A stretch of DNA of 64,000 nt, from NCBI GenBank assembly GCA_020161935.1, contig JAIUNI010000003.1, positions 1 to 64,000 on the forward strand, in the 5' to 3' direction. The translations under genes and the position numbers were made by a program. The notes under the pieces were generated by a model. The model saw only the letters and a list, made by a program, of their open reading frames with translations, was not told the DNA's origin and did no database searches. Every line of letters starts with the position of its first letter. Within the stretch, counting starts at the first letter, position 1. This DNA comes from Chloroflexota bacterium. Lineage in GTDB: Bacteria; Chloroflexota; Anaerolineae; Aggregatilineales; Phototrophicaceae. Shown here in pieces: positions 1 to 9,373 of the stretch.

Positions 1-370
1 TCGCTCTTTGGGGGCGGTATCATGGCTGTGCGCCCTCTTGCTACCCACCACCCCCTATCCACCACGCCTGTAGGGACGCGAGACAGCGCGTCCGTTTTCT
101 CAAAATTTCACCCACCTCGCTCTTTGGGGGCGGTATCATGGCTGTGCGCCCTCTTGCTACCCACCACCCCCTATCCACCACGCCTGTAGGGACGCGAGAC
201 AGCGCGTCCGTTTTCTCAAAATTTCACCCACCTCGCTCTTTGGTGGCAGTATCACGGCTGTGCGCCCTCTTGCTACCCACCACCCCCTATCCACCACGCC
301 TGTAGGGACGCGAGACAGCGCGTCCGTTTTCTCAAAATTTCACCCACCTCGCTCTTTGGGGGCTGTGCGC
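1..370. repeat. 116-bp tandem repeat, at least three copies
   Basis: A unit beginning TCGCTCTTTGG recurs at 1, 117, 233 and 349, an exact 116-bp period; the last copy is cut off. Each unit carries a GC-rich palindrome-like core (GTAGGGACGCGAGACAGCG) that recurs in other gaps of this window. Open reading frames across it are repeat artefacts. Confidence 0.9.
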
Positions 371-519
371 TCACCCATTATGCTTTCTCATCGAACCAGT
401 CCTCACGATCAAACCCACAACGCCCCCAAATACTGTAAAATGGCATCCTGCTGCCTCGCGGGGCAAGACAAGGGGATACGCCGAACGAAAAGCATGTCGT
501 TTGTGTGGGGAGATGACCA

Positions 520-1251
520 ATGGGATGGGAAACCCTCAAGCAGTGGGGCGATGATGTCGCTCGTATAGAACCGCTCTCTGGCGGCGTGGCAAATGACGTG
601 TGGAGCGTGCGCCTCAACGGGCAGCTTGCGGTCGCGCGTCGTGGCAAAAGGAGCGATGCGGATCTCGCGTGGGAAACCGGGCTTCTCAAACACCTCAGCC
701 GTGAAGGCATCGCCGTACCCGTGCCGATCCCGACCACCGATGGGCGGCTGTTCGCCAGCGGTATCGTGGTCATGACCTACGTCGAGGGCGGCTCCCCCCA
801 AACAGAGGCCGATTGGCGGCGCGTGGCGCATACACTCCGCCAACTGCACCGCTTGACGCACGGCTGGCCGCAGCGCCCCGGCTGGCGCGGCTCGACCGAC
901 CTCCTTCATGCCGACACCGGCACGAGGATCAACCTCGGCGCGATGCCACCGGAGGCTGTTGCCCGTTGCCGTGCAGCGTGGGCGCGGCTCGTTGGCCGTC
1001 CGACCTGCGTCGTCCACGGCGACCCCAACCCCCGCAACATCCGCATCACCGCCAATCGGGTCGCGCTGATCGACTGGGACGAGGCGCACATCGATGTCCC
1101 CGACCTCGACTTGGTGATGCCCCACAACGCCGCAGGTCTCGACGACGAAGCCTACGACATCGCCGCGCAAGCATCCGCCGCATGGGAAGCCGCCGTCTGC
1201 TGGGACGACGACCACGCCCGCAAGTGCCTCGCCCAAGTTCGCCCCGTCTAG
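520..1251 (+). CDS. Aminoglycoside phosphotransferase (APH) family kinase
   Basis: A small-molecule kinase of the APH/choline-kinase fold, 243 aa. The catalytic (Brenner) motif VVHGDPNPRN lies near residues 164-173 and the metal-binding LIDWDEA near 182-188. The N-lobe shows the expected GGVANDVW nucleotide loop. GGAG stands seven bases before the ATG at 520. The next gene encodes an ANT(6)-type nucleotidyltransferase 46 bp downstream on the same strand, so the two may be co-transcribed. The family covers antibiotic-inactivating enzymes and also metabolic kinases of homoserine, choline or thiamine type; the substrate cannot be told from sequence. At 243 aa it is a little short for an APH. Confidence 0.85.
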   Translation: MGWETLKQWGDDVARIEPLSGGVANDVWSVRLNGQLAVARRGKRSDADLAWETGLLKHLSREGIAVPVPIPTTDGRLFASGIVVMTYVEGGSPQTEADWRRVAHTLRQLHRLTHGWPQRPGWRGSTDLLHADTGTRINLGAMPPEAVARCRAAWARLVGRPTCVVHGDPNPRNIRITANRVALIDWDEAHIDVPDLDLVMPHNAAGLDDEAYDIAAQASAAWEAAVCWDDDHARKCLAQVRPV

Positions 1252-1297
1252 CCGCCGCGTTCGCTGCTTTGAAATTGACCGTATTAAAGAGGGTGAT

Positions 1298-2176
1298 ATG
1301 ATCGAGAAGTTAATCGCGTGGGGTAAGGAGCAAGCGTTAGTACGGGCGATGGTACTAACCAGTTCGCGGGCGGTACCTAACAATCCATACGTAGACGCAT
1401 TCTCGGATTATGATGTGATTCTGGCGCTGCGGGACGTGCAGCCGTTTCATGATAACCGTGATTGGCTGACCGCTTTTGGTACCGTCCTTGCGATGTACCG
1501 CGATCCGCTATATGAGACCGATGGATTGAAGTGGTCGGCCAACGTCGTGCAGTTCATGGATGGTTTGAAGATCGACTTTACCCTATGGCCGGTGGAACAG
1601 TTGCAGATAGTCGCCGGACAAGAGACATTACCACCCGAATTCGATGCTGGCTATCAGGTGCTGTTGGATAAGGATGGACTAACGGAAGGAATCAAGCCGC
1701 CCTGCTACCGGGGTTATATTCCGCAGCCACCGACAGAGACCCGCTATCACGAGGAAATTGAAAACTTCTTCCTGTGCGCCACCTATGTAGCAAAATACCT
1801 TCTACGCGATGACGTAATGGCAGCTAAATTTTTGCTAGATGGCGAAATGAAACATGAGAACCTACTTCCAATCTTGGAGTGGCTGATTGAAATAGACAAC
1901 GATTGGGGGGTGAAGCCGGGGAATTATGGGCGGCGACTGAAGAAGTGGCTGCGCTCCGATTTATGGAATGACCTCGAAAACACGTATACAGGCATGGAGA
2001 TCGAGAAGAACTGGCAGGCACTCTTTCGGCTGATCGACTTAATGCATAAAGCAGGTGTCGAGGCAGGCGAGAAGTTAGGGTTCACCTATCCAGAATCGAT
2101 AGAACGCCAGACGCGCGTATATCTGGAGTCGATGAAGAACAGTAGAGGCTTGAACCCCACAGAAGAAACCGGGTAA
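1298..2176 (+). CDS. Aminoglycoside 6-adenylyltransferase (ANT(6)/AadE-like)
   Basis: Cytoplasmic nucleotidyltransferase of 292 aa, about the usual length of ANT(6)-I enzymes, which adenylylate streptomycin at the 6 position. The N-terminus carries the family signature TSSRAVPNNP followed by FSDYDVIL (residues 21-43), giving the metal-binding acidic residues of the nucleotidyltransferase fold; KIDFTLWP near 90-97 supplies the third acidic position. The C-terminal helical half (FLLDGEMKHENLLPILEWLIE) also matches the family. The upstream gap to the APH-like gene is 46 bp. Chromosomal members in environmental bacteria are often annotated from fold alone, so resistance is an inference. Confidence 0.88.
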   Translation: MIEKLIAWGKEQALVRAMVLTSSRAVPNNPYVDAFSDYDVILALRDVQPFHDNRDWLTAFGTVLAMYRDPLYETDGLKWSANVVQFMDGLKIDFTLWPVEQLQIVAGQETLPPEFDAGYQVLLDKDGLTEGIKPPCYRGYIPQPPTETRYHEEIENFFLCATYVAKYLLRDDVMAAKFLLDGEMKHENLLPILEWLIEIDNDWGVKPGNYGRRLKKWLRSDLWNDLENTYTGMEIEKNWQALFRLIDLMHKAGVEAGEKLGFTYPESIERQTRVYLESMKNSRGLNPTEETG

Positions 2177-2259
2177 GCAGCAGCAGTATACTGAATCTCG
2201 GCTGTCGTCGGAGCGCTTCTTGGATACACTCTACCCCAAATAAATAAGGATTTTTAACA

Positions 2260-3729
2260 GTGACGCAAAATACATCACAGCAGCCGTTTGAACCCACATG
2301 GGAATCGCTCAAACACGTCGGTGTACCGGATTGGTATGTGAACGGCAAGTTTGGCATCTTCATCCATTGGGGCGTGTATTCGGTTCCGGCGTTCGGCAGC
2401 GAATGGTACCCGCGCAATATGTACCGCGAGGGGACACCAGAGTTTGAACACCATGTCAAAACCTACGGGCCACAGACCGAGTTCGGGTACAAGGACTTTA
2501 TCCCGCAGTTGACCGCCGAGAAGTTTGATGCCGACCAATGGGTGAGGTTGTTCAAAGAGGCGGGTGCGCGTTTTGTGGTGCCGGTCGCCGAGCATCACGA
2601 TGGTTTCCCGATGTACGACTGCTCGTTTTCAGACTGGACAGCCGCCAAAATGGGGCCCAAGCGCGACATCGTGGGCGAACTGGCAGAAGCCGCGCGAACG
2701 CAGGGGTTGGTTTTCGGTGCGTCCAGCCATCGCCTCGAACATTGGTGGTTTATGGATGGCGGGCGCAAGTTTCCATCGGACGTGCAAGACCCTGCCTATC
2801 ACGACTTCTATGGCCCCGCCGTCATGGCCTCCCCGCCCTCTTTTGATGTCCCTGAATGGTATGGTCTCGATTGGCAGCCGCGCCCGGATGCCAAATTTCT
2901 TGAAGATTGGTTGGCGCGTACCTGCGAACTCGTGGACAAATATAAGCCGCAGTTGATCTGGTTCGACTGGTGGATTCAACAAACCATCATGAAGCCCTAT
3001 TTACAGCGCTTCGCGGCCTATTACTACAATCGTGCGGCGGAATGGGGGTTGGGCGTAGCCATTAATTATAAGCACGATGCCTTTCCCGACGGCGCAGCCG
3101 TACTCGATGTCGAGCGTGGACAGTTCAAAGGGATTGCGCCCCGCTTCTGGCAGAACGACACATCCGTCTCGAAGAACTCGTGGGGTTACATTCACGCGCA
3201 TGATTACAAACAAGTGGGTGATGTCATCGGCGATTTGATCGACGTGGTCAGCAAGAACGGCGCTCTGCTCCTCAACATCGGCCCCAAACCGGATGGTACG
3301 ATACCCGAACCGGAAGCGGAGATGCTGCGCGAGATTGGTCGCTGGTTAGCGGTGAACGGCGAGGCCATTTACGACACCCGCCCCGCCGCTGTCTTTGGCG
3401 AAGGCCCAACCGAAGTCGCCGAAGGTCAATTTACCGATACCAATCGCGCTTCGTTCACCGGACAAGATTTCCGCTTCACCACCAGAGGCAAAACCCTCTA
3501 TGCCATCGCTCTGGCGTGGCCGGGTGAAGAGGCGCTAATCAAGAGTCTGGCAAAAAACTCGTCGCTGCAAAGGGGCGAAATCGCTGCCATCAGCCTGTTG
3601 GGTGCGGGTGAACTCGAATGGACACAGGATAGCGACGGCTTGCACATCAAAACTCCCGCTCAACAACCCTGTAACAACGCCTTTAGCTTCAAAATTCAAT
3701 TTGCAGATGGAGTGTTCACCGTAACGTAA
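2260..3729 (+). CDS. Alpha-L-fucosidase, GH29 family
   Basis: Glycoside hydrolase of 489 aa that would release alpha-linked L-fucose by a retaining mechanism. KFGIFIHWGVYSVPAFGSEWY near 28-48 and the histidine motif EHHDGFPMYDCSFSDW near 110-125 are classic GH29 substrate-site signatures. The predicted nucleophile is the Asp in LIWFDWW near residue 235. LLNIGPKPDGTIPEPEAEML near 335-355 is the conserved end of the barrel; the last 110 residues form the usual beta-sandwich. There is no signal peptide, so the enzyme is probably cytoplasmic and acts on imported oligosaccharide. Start is GTG at 2260 with AAGGA about ten bases upstream. Confidence 0.93.
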   Translation: MTQNTSQQPFEPTWESLKHVGVPDWYVNGKFGIFIHWGVYSVPAFGSEWYPRNMYREGTPEFEHHVKTYGPQTEFGYKDFIPQLTAEKFDADQWVRLFKEAGARFVVPVAEHHDGFPMYDCSFSDWTAAKMGPKRDIVGELAEAARTQGLVFGASSHRLEHWWFMDGGRKFPSDVQDPAYHDFYGPAVMASPPSFDVPEWYGLDWQPRPDAKFLEDWLARTCELVDKYKPQLIWFDWWIQQTIMKPYLQRFAAYYYNRAAEWGLGVAINYKHDAFPDGAAVLDVERGQFKGIAPRFWQNDTSVSKNSWGYIHAHDYKQVGDVIGDLIDVVSKNGALLLNIGPKPDGTIPEPEAEMLREIGRWLAVNGEAIYDTRPAAVFGEGPTEVAEGQFTDTNRASFTGQDFRFTTRGKTLYAIALAWPGEEALIKSLAKNSSLQRGEIAAISLLGAGELEWTQDSDGLHIKTPAQQPCNNAFSFKIQFADGVFTVT

Positions 3730-3794
3730 ATGGGCAGCGGATGCCCCATCTCGCGTCCCATATGCACCAAGTTAAGCCGCTTATTGAACACATA

Positions 3795-4330
3795 GAATGG
3801 GATTTTGTAGGGGCGCACGGTTGTGCGCCCACCAACCCCACACACCCGACCACGCCTGTAGGGACGCGAGACACCGCGTCCGCGCCACCAACCCACACGC
3901 GCCATTAACTTCGCACTCGCCGTAGGGCGCACGGCTGTGCGCCCACCAACCCCACACACCCGACCACGCCTGTAGGGACGCGAGACAGCGCGTCCGCGCC
4001 ACCAAATCACACACGTTTTCACCTTCGCATCCGCCGTAGGGCGCACGGCTGTGCGCCCACCAACCCCACTATCTTCACGCCTGTAGGGACGCGAGACAGC
4101 GCGTCCGCGCCACCAACCCACACGCGCTTTCACCTTCGCACTCGCCGTAGGGCGCACGGCTGTGCGCCCACCAACCCCACACACCTGACCACGCCTGTAG
4201 GGACGCGAGACAGCGCGTCCGCGCCACCAACCCACACGCGCTTTCACCTTCGCACTCGCCGTAGGGCGCACGGCTGTGCGCCCACGCCCCTATCACCACG
4301 CCTGTAGGGACGCGAGACTGCGCGTCCTCG
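3795..4330. repeat. About 114-bp tandem repeat with two alternating palindromic cores
   Basis: Five units start with CCTGTAGGGACGCGAGACA near 3855, 3969, 4080, 4194 and 4301, spaced 107-114 bp. Each unit alternates that core with GTAGGGCGCACGGCTGTGCG, both self-complementary. The same units in reverse orientation lie at 11885-12150, forming the outer part of a long inverted repeat. Confidence 0.9.
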
Positions 4331-4370
4331 CCACCGACCCACAAGCACTTTCAACTTCGCACTCGCCTCA

Positions 4371-4453
4371 ACCCTGCCTACCACCCAACCACATCCCCGA
4401 AGTCGCTTGAGCAGACTTGCCCTCTCGTTAGCTGGACGGCTTTAGCCTCCAGC
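4371..4453. repeat. Left copy of a near-identical inverted repeat
   Basis: This stretch is the reverse complement of 11769-11857 with almost no differences over about 85 bp, including the palindrome CTGGACGGCTTTAGCCTCCAG split around GGCTTTAGCC. A third, partial copy is at 12192-12265. Together with the tandem units outside and the hairpin block inside, it makes 3.8-4.8 kb and 11.35-12.16 kb inverted copies of each other. Confidence 0.88.
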
Positions 4454-4557
4454 GGCATAAACCACAAATATCACCACGCCTGTAGGGACGCGATACATCG
4501 CGTCCGTCTATACATTTCTTCCCCCCAAAAAGGTTTGCATATTCAAACCCAAACCGC

Positions 4558-4586
4558 TTGCCTTTTTCAAACACTTGTTCTATAAT
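4558..4586 (+). promoter_or_regulatory. Sigma-70-type promoter of candidate small RNA, copy 1
   Basis: TTGCCT at 4558-4563 and TATAAT at 4581-4586 are separated by exactly 17 bp. The -10 box is framed by a dyad, GTTC-TATAAT-GAAC, that could be an operator. The same arrangement is kept in the inverted copy at 11600-11629. Confidence 0.65.
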
Positions 4587-4592
4587 GAACGT

Positions 4593-4885
4593 GTAAATAG
4601 GCTCTCTGCTTTTCTCTGTATTTCCTTGGCGTGCTTGGCGATTCATATTCGCCTTTGACTAATGACTGTCGCCTATAGACTAAAGACTTTTAGCAATCTT
4701 GGCGGCGGCAGGGCTTTTGCCAGAATTGCCGCAGATCGCTCCCTCACACCCGCCGAATGAATAGCAAAAAACGTGCAGAATGTGACGAAATTGCCAGAGT
4801 TTTGCCATCACGGTCAAAGAATGGGTGTAAATGTGACAAAAATCGGCTTATTGCAACTTCAACATTTCTAACATTTGCAATTTTT
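4593..4885 (+). ncRNA. Candidate structured small RNA, copy 1
   Basis: No convincing protein is encoded here. After the promoter comes a block conserved in 11345-11593 (minus strand). Hairpin 1 is GCAATCTTGGC (4693-4703) pairing with GCCAGAATTGC (4719-4729). Hairpin 2 is ACGT-GCAGA-ATGT (4771-4783). In the other copy hairpin 2 is AGGT-GCAGA-ACCT: the C-G pair has become G-C and a G-U pair has become G-C, while the loop is unchanged. Hairpin 1 shows a U-G versus U-A change. ATTGC occurs again at 4790-4794, so alternative pairing with GCAAT is possible. ATTGCAA (4850-4856) with TTGCAAT (4875-4881) and four following T make a weak terminator-like end. Boundaries are estimates. Confidence 0.5.
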
Positions 4886-4908
4886 AAACTTTTAGGGTGG
4901 AAAATAGG

Positions 4909-5118
4909 CTACCGCTTGGGAGGGTGCATATCAGGGTCAGCCGCCCACTCCAATAGATCGTCCTCAATTACCGTGTAATAAGGCGTGCCCCGCCGCACCA
5001 AATTCGCCCGCAGCTTCCCATCCAAAATCGCCTGCCGAATAGTCGCCGCCGGAAAAGGATGCTCGGTATCCTTCAAAAACGTCTCCGCCTCTTGGAGCGT
5101 CATCGCATTCAGCTTCAT
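4909..5118 (-). CDS. Small excisionase-like DNA-binding protein
   Basis: A 69-aa protein with MTLQEAETFLKDTEHPFPAATIRQAILDGKL, resembling the winged-helix or MerR-like fold of phage excisionases and small helix-turn-helix regulators. GAGAG lies about ten bases before the ATG at 5118. It ends near the candidate small RNA, which is transcribed towards it from the left. The target is unknown. A comparable small protein (IKWRKRLGRHELWLPDLLRYM) is encoded at 28540. Confidence 0.55.
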   Translation of the reverse strand: MKLNAMTLQEAETFLKDTEHPFPAATIRQAILDGKLRANLVRRGTPYYTVIEDDLLEWAADPDMHPPKR

Positions 5119-5164
5119 CGCGCTCTCGTCTTTCTCTCAACTCCCTTCCCCTGTTACTACGGGC

Positions 5165-5345
5165 TGACGGTGGAGTGAGCCTGCGAACGTACCGTCGTGG
5201 GTTGGGGTTAGGGGTATATATTCTCTGTGCCTCTGTGGTTAAATCTCTCCGCCTTGATCTCTGCGTCCTCCGCGTCTGTGCCAAGCCTCCTTTAGGGCTG
5301 CGGTTCAAACGCATTGTTTTCCTTCGTTTCTTTGTGCCTTTGTGG
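5165..5345. repeat. Dispersed CGCAGAGG-type repeat
   Basis: Short runs of the words CCGCAGAGGCGCAGAG and ACCACAGAGGCACAGAG (here on the minus strand) fill this gap. The same family fills gaps near 15.1, 17.0-17.7, 18.9-19.2, 23.3, 25.3-25.7, 27.1-27.3 and 54.4-54.9 kb. Confidence 0.8.
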
Positions 5346-5353
5346 TAAAGAAT

Positions 5354-7483
5354 TTACAGATTCGTTTTAATGAAATCCGACACGTCCTGCTGGGCGTTCG
5401 AATGGAACACCAACAACGTCTGCCCGATCTCGATCTCCGTCACCGGTTCCAGCTCCACCAACTGTAACCCGCGAATCTTCTTCCCGTTGATCTTCGTCAC
5501 CGTCTCTGGCTTCCGGTTCGTGTAGAACCACTTCTCCTTGCGCCAGATAATCACCCCATGTTGACGCGAGACGTTCGGGTCGTCACCGAGGTTAATATCG
5601 TTCGCCGAGCCGCGTCCCACGTTCACCGTCTTGCGCGTCAGCGTGTGGGATTGTTTAATGTCCCCCCGCCGCACGGTAATGTTCATCAACTGAGGGCTTA
5701 GATCATAGTTATCCGGTGTATTAATCAGTTTGAGTACCCGCCGCCGTCGGATCAACCGTGACAGGAGCAGGTTGAGCGCCACCAACCCGATGATCGCTGC
5801 CGGGGCTACCCACCGGTCGTCAATCGTACTGATCCGCTCCACCACGCTCGGCACGAACTCCGGCACCGGAACGGGGGTCGTCACCGCTGTGTCCGTCGGG
5901 GCAGAGGCTTGCTCACTCACGGGTAGCGTCACCGTGAGCGGGCTGCTGAACGCCAGCTTCGGGTCGCCGGGTGTCGCCCCCGGCACCGCCGCGCTGATCT
6001 CGTAGGTATCCGTCGGGAGGCGGTTCGGGTAAAGCTGGTCAATCACCCCCTGAATATTATCCACTTGCAGGGTCGCCTTACCGTCCTGCTGGAACACCGC
6101 GTCGCCCAGCTTAACAACCCCCGCCGGATTTTGCACCGGGGCTACCGTGATCTGCGCCGCCGGTAGGGCATAGGCAGGGTTACTGCTCACCTCGAACTGT
6201 ACCGTCCCGCTGAGTACCGTCGGGTCGCCTACCACCCGCAGCGCCAACTGCTGTTGGGCATACAGCCTCAGCTTGGTTTCGGTGGTCGCCAGCGTCGCGT
6301 TGTTCGTGTCCCAGAGCTGCGCCTCAATCGTGTAGTAACCGGGGTAGCGTTCCGCCGCGTTAAAAGTATAGGTCGTACTGCTCCCGCTCTGCGCTATCTC
6401 GTCGTTCACGCGGAATACGACCTTCGTACTCGCAGATGTCAGGTCGCTCTGCACCGTCACGCCGATGTCCACCGTCGAGGTAATCGGCTCTGCCGGATCA
6501 ATATCCGTGTTGAACGCAATCGTATGCTGAAGCGTCTGGAACGGGCAGTTCACCGTGTCGCTCAGGCTGGAGTCGTTGTTGGTGCTGATGTCGATCTTGA
6601 GGGGGACAAGGCCGCTGCTGTTCGGCGTTTGCCCCTGCATGTTGACCGTAATCAGCACTTCGCTGTTGAGTGTCGTCACCGTCTCGTCGAGGAACTTGCT
6701 CACCGCCTCGCCGATGGATGCGCGTGAGTTGGGCGTTTCGGTGTATAACCAGCTATAGCCGCTTGTCGCCTGTGCCAGTGCTTGCAGTGCCGCGTCGTCG
6801 GTGCGGTCGCGCGAGTAAAAGCCTACCGGATACAGTTGAATTTTCTCGCGGTTGGCCGCCTTCACGATGTCGGCATCCGCCGCCTGCACCAGCGCCCGCC
6901 TGCCGGAGTCGGTGATCGCCACCACCACTTTGCGCCCGCCCGTGTTCGCCGGAAAGCTGCTGACCGCCTCCAACAGCGAGTCATACAGCCGGTTATCCCC
7001 GCCCAGCACCAGCAGGTCGGTCATGTGGTCGCTCACCAGCCGCCCCTTGTCGGTGTAAAACTGCGTTAGCGGGGCGATTTCCTCGCTAAACGTGAGTAAC
7101 GCGACCTTATCTTGCGCCCCTAAACCGGGGAATAACTGCCCACTCACCGCGTTCACGATCTCCGTAATCGGCACCGTGTCGGTGATGTCCAGCACGAGAA
7201 TCATTTGTAGGGGCGGGCGTTCTTCCAGCCGTTCGATCTTCACCCGCGTGTTGTCCACCGGCTGCGGTGTATCTCCTGCTGATACCGCCACCTGATATGT
7301 CCCTGTCGGTATCGGTAGGCCATCGCTGCCCATCAGCACCGCGTTAATCTGGGCGGTGTTCGTCTCGGCTTGGAAGGTACATTGATAGGCAACGAACGCT
7401 CCCGTGCGCGGGGCATCCTGCGCCGCCAGTGAAACGGGCAGCAGCATGACCAACAGGAATAAGCAGCGTCTGACAAACCTCAT
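5354..7483 (-). CDS. Secreted/membrane VWA-domain protein with cytoplasmic FHA domain
   Basis: A 709-aa protein. Residues 1-21 form a Sec signal peptide (RRCLFLLVMLLPVSLAAQ). A von Willebrand A domain spans roughly 90-270; its metal site reads DITDT instead of DxSxS, so metal binding may be weakened. A beta-rich extracytoplasmic region follows. A membrane helix at 558-577 is followed by an arginine cluster, and the C-terminal FHA domain (about 615-697) shows GRGSANDI and SRQH, the phosphothreonine-binding signature, on the cytoplasmic side. The ATG overlaps the stop of the upstream PP2C gene (ATGA at 7480-7483), pointing to translational coupling. It probably couples an external adhesion-like domain to internal phospho-signalling; partner unknown. 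Confidence 0.85.
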   Translation of the reverse strand: MRFVRRCLFLLVMLLPVSLAAQDAPRTGAFVAYQCTFQAETNTAQINAVLMGSDGLPIPTGTYQVAVSAGDTPQPVDNTRVKIERLEERPPLQMILVLDITDTVPITEIVNAVSGQLFPGLGAQDKVALLTFSEEIAPLTQFYTDKGRLVSDHMTDLLVLGGDNRLYDSLLEAVSSFPANTGGRKVVVAITDSGRRALVQAADADIVKAANREKIQLYPVGFYSRDRTDDAALQALAQATSGYSWLYTETPNSRASIGEAVSKFLDETVTTLNSEVLITVNMQGQTPNSSGLVPLKIDISTNNDSSLSDTVNCPFQTLQHTIAFNTDIDPAEPITSTVDIGVTVQSDLTSASTKVVFRVNDEIAQSGSSTTYTFNAAERYPGYYTIEAQLWDTNNATLATTETKLRLYAQQQLALRVVGDPTVLSGTVQFEVSSNPAYALPAAQITVAPVQNPAGVVKLGDAVFQQDGKATLQVDNIQGVIDQLYPNRLPTDTYEISAAVPGATPGDPKLAFSSPLTVTLPVSEQASAPTDTAVTTPVPVPEFVPSVVERISTIDDRWVAPAAIIGLVALNLLLSRLIRRRRVLKLINTPDNYDLSPQLMNITVRRGDIKQSHTLTRKTVNVGRGSANDINLGDDPNVSRQHGVIIWRKEKWFYTNRKPETVTKINGKKIRGLQLVELEPVTEIEIGQTLLVFHSNAQQDVSDFIKTNL

Positions 7484-9207
7484 AATACTTGCTCCATGTC
7501 AGGTGCGGTGCGGCGGGCGCTGCTCAAGGGAGACGGCGTGCCATTTACGGGTAAATCGGGTGTGCTCAGTTCAGGTGTGCCCGGTACGGTCGGCACGATG
7601 AACGGTGTTTCGGTCGTTTCAATCGGTGGCGCGGCGGTCACGGTCGCCTGTACCGTTGCGGTCATCGTCGGGCTGGCGCTCGCAGTTGGGACAATCGGCA
7701 GGTTCGGTTGGTTGGTGCGCGTGGCCGTGAATAACCAGAACGCCAACAGCAGGATCAGCACAACCCCGACTGCCCAGCGACGGTTGCTGATCTGTTCGGG
7801 GTATTGGGTTTCCAGCTTGTCGTCCGGCTTGCCCAGCCGCAGCGGTCGATTGCGGTAGCCCACGTAAACGCGGTCGGCTTCCCGCGCCCGCCAGATGTCC
7901 TCGACGTAGCCTTCGCGCATCACTTCGACAACTACGGCGCTGGCGTTGTCCTTCGTGCCTTTTTCGTTGGCGAGGCGCACCAGCGTATCCGCCAGTGTTT
8001 TCGCGCTTTCGACCGCCACCAACTGCCCCAGTTCTTCGAGCGTGATAACCCCGCTCACGCCGTCACTGCACAGCAGGAGCTTGTCCCCCGGCAGCAGCCG
8101 CAGGTTGATGAGGTCCGGTTGTATCTCGTCGGTCTTGCCGATGGCTTTTTCGAGGATGTCCCGCATCGGGGCAGGGGTGCGGGTTTCGTTGGCGTGGCGC
8201 GTGTTGTTGATAACCGGTTCTCGGCGGGCGTGGTCGCGGGTGATCTGCGTCAGGGTGTCACCGCGCCAGTGGTACAACCGCGAGTCACCGACGTGCGCGA
8301 TGCTCGCCTCCCAATCTTGGATCACCATACTTGTTAGCGTGGTTCCGGCGCTGAAGGCCGAGCGTTTGACGAAGTTACGGATTTCCGCATTGATGTTCTG
8401 GTACGCCCGCCCCAGCACGGCCTCCCAATCGAGGTCGTAGGGGATGTTGCGGTTAAACACCGCCAGCAGGTAGTAGATGGCGAACGCGCTCATCTGCTCG
8501 CCGTGCTGCGCCCCGCCCACGCCGTCCGCCAGCGCGAACAGATAGCCGCGCTTGTGCTGGTACAGGCCAATGGCATCCTCGTTGCTCTCGCGGACTGCGC
8601 CGGTGCTGGTCGCCCATCCAGCGTTCACGCGGATGACAACCGGCGTGCGATCCCACGCGAACAGGCGGACGTGGTACATCTGCTTGCCGAGGTTGATGAT
8701 CGCGCCATCCTTCATCGGGGTTTCTTTGCTGACTGGCTTCCCGTCAAGGAAAACGGTTTCGCGGCTGTAGACCACCTTCAGGCTGATGTGCGCCCCGCCT
8801 ACCGGTTCGATCTGGCTGAAGCGCAGCCGTGTGCTGCCCACCGTGCCGACCGTCACATCGCTGCTGCTGCGCCCGATGGTCGTGCCGATATGGATGACCA
8901 GCGGTGTTTGCAGGCCAGCACCGGTGAGGTGAATTTGCGAATACTGGGCGGTTTCCGCGACCTTCACCCGCTTGGCGACTGCCGGGTCACCACGGTAGGT
9001 CAGGCTGTCGCGCGTGTCCCGCAGCCAGTTGCCCGCGCCACCTTTCGGTAAATTCAAGAATCGACCGGGTAAACTGAGGATATACTGGAATTGTTGGCCC
9101 AACATCCGACCCGCCGAGCCTAAAGCACGGAAGGGTGACGCGAGTGTTGAAAAAACAGTTCGAAAGAAACCAATCGCCCGTGTGGGGAAGTTAATTAATC
9201 CGCTCAT
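7480..9207 (-). CDS. FHA-PP2C fusion Ser/Thr protein phosphatase, membrane-anchored
   Basis: A 575-aa protein. A basic amphipathic N-terminus leads to an FHA domain (about 105-180, GRSSSDV). A PP2C/PPM phosphatase domain follows at about 196-430: RESNEDA (206-212), ADGVGG (227-232), GTTLTS (288-293), HVGDSRLY (305-312), CSDGVSG (380-386) and KDNAS (419-423), so all metal-binding aspartates are present. One membrane helix lies near 478-497, then a Pro/Thr-rich external tail. It should dephosphorylate the kinase encoded at 10234 and its targets. The VWA-FHA gene overlaps its stop codon. FHA fusion to PP2C is less common than separate genes. Confidence 0.92.
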   Translation of the reverse strand: MSGLINFPTRAIGFFRTVFSTLASPFRALGSAGRMLGQQFQYILSLPGRFLNLPKGGAGNWLRDTRDSLTYRGDPAVAKRVKVAETAQYSQIHLTGAGLQTPLVIHIGTTIGRSSSDVTVGTVGSTRLRFSQIEPVGGAHISLKVVYSRETVFLDGKPVSKETPMKDGAIINLGKQMYHVRLFAWDRTPVVIRVNAGWATSTGAVRESNEDAIGLYQHKRGYLFALADGVGGAQHGEQMSAFAIYYLLAVFNRNIPYDLDWEAVLGRAYQNINAEIRNFVKRSAFSAGTTLTSMVIQDWEASIAHVGDSRLYHWRGDTLTQITRDHARREPVINNTRHANETRTPAPMRDILEKAIGKTDEIQPDLINLRLLPGDKLLLCSDGVSGVITLEELGQLVAVESAKTLADTLVRLANEKGTKDNASAVVVEVMREGYVEDIWRAREADRVYVGYRNRPLRLGKPDDKLETQYPEQISNRRWAVGVVLILLLAFWLFTATRTNQPNLPIVPTASASPTMTATVQATVTAAPPIETTETPFIVPTVPGTPELSTPDLPVNGTPSPLSSARRTAPDMEQVL

Positions 9208-9373
9208 AAGCTCATTTTTGGATAGGCATTTGCTTCAATCTTAACATCCCCCACGCTTTTTTGTGGATTGTTTTCTACCCAACTGGAAATATTGGTCAAA
9301 CTGGGTCAAGATTAGACCAGAGAACGGTGATCGCCAGCTATCCAAGAGCATATCCGCTGTGAAGGGAATAAAG

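Noticed and set aside
409..1383. 324-aa minus-strand frame over the APH gene
   Set aside because: It is the GC-driven shadow of the APH gene; APH has all motifs and a ribosome site.
3696..4344. Minus-strand frames with repeated WWRGRAVSRPYRR peptides
   Set aside because: They translate the 114-bp tandem repeat and have no ribosome site.
4757..4978. 73-aa plus-strand frame in the candidate small RNA
   Set aside because: No ribosome site, no conservation of the frame in the second copy, and the hairpins explain the conservation better.
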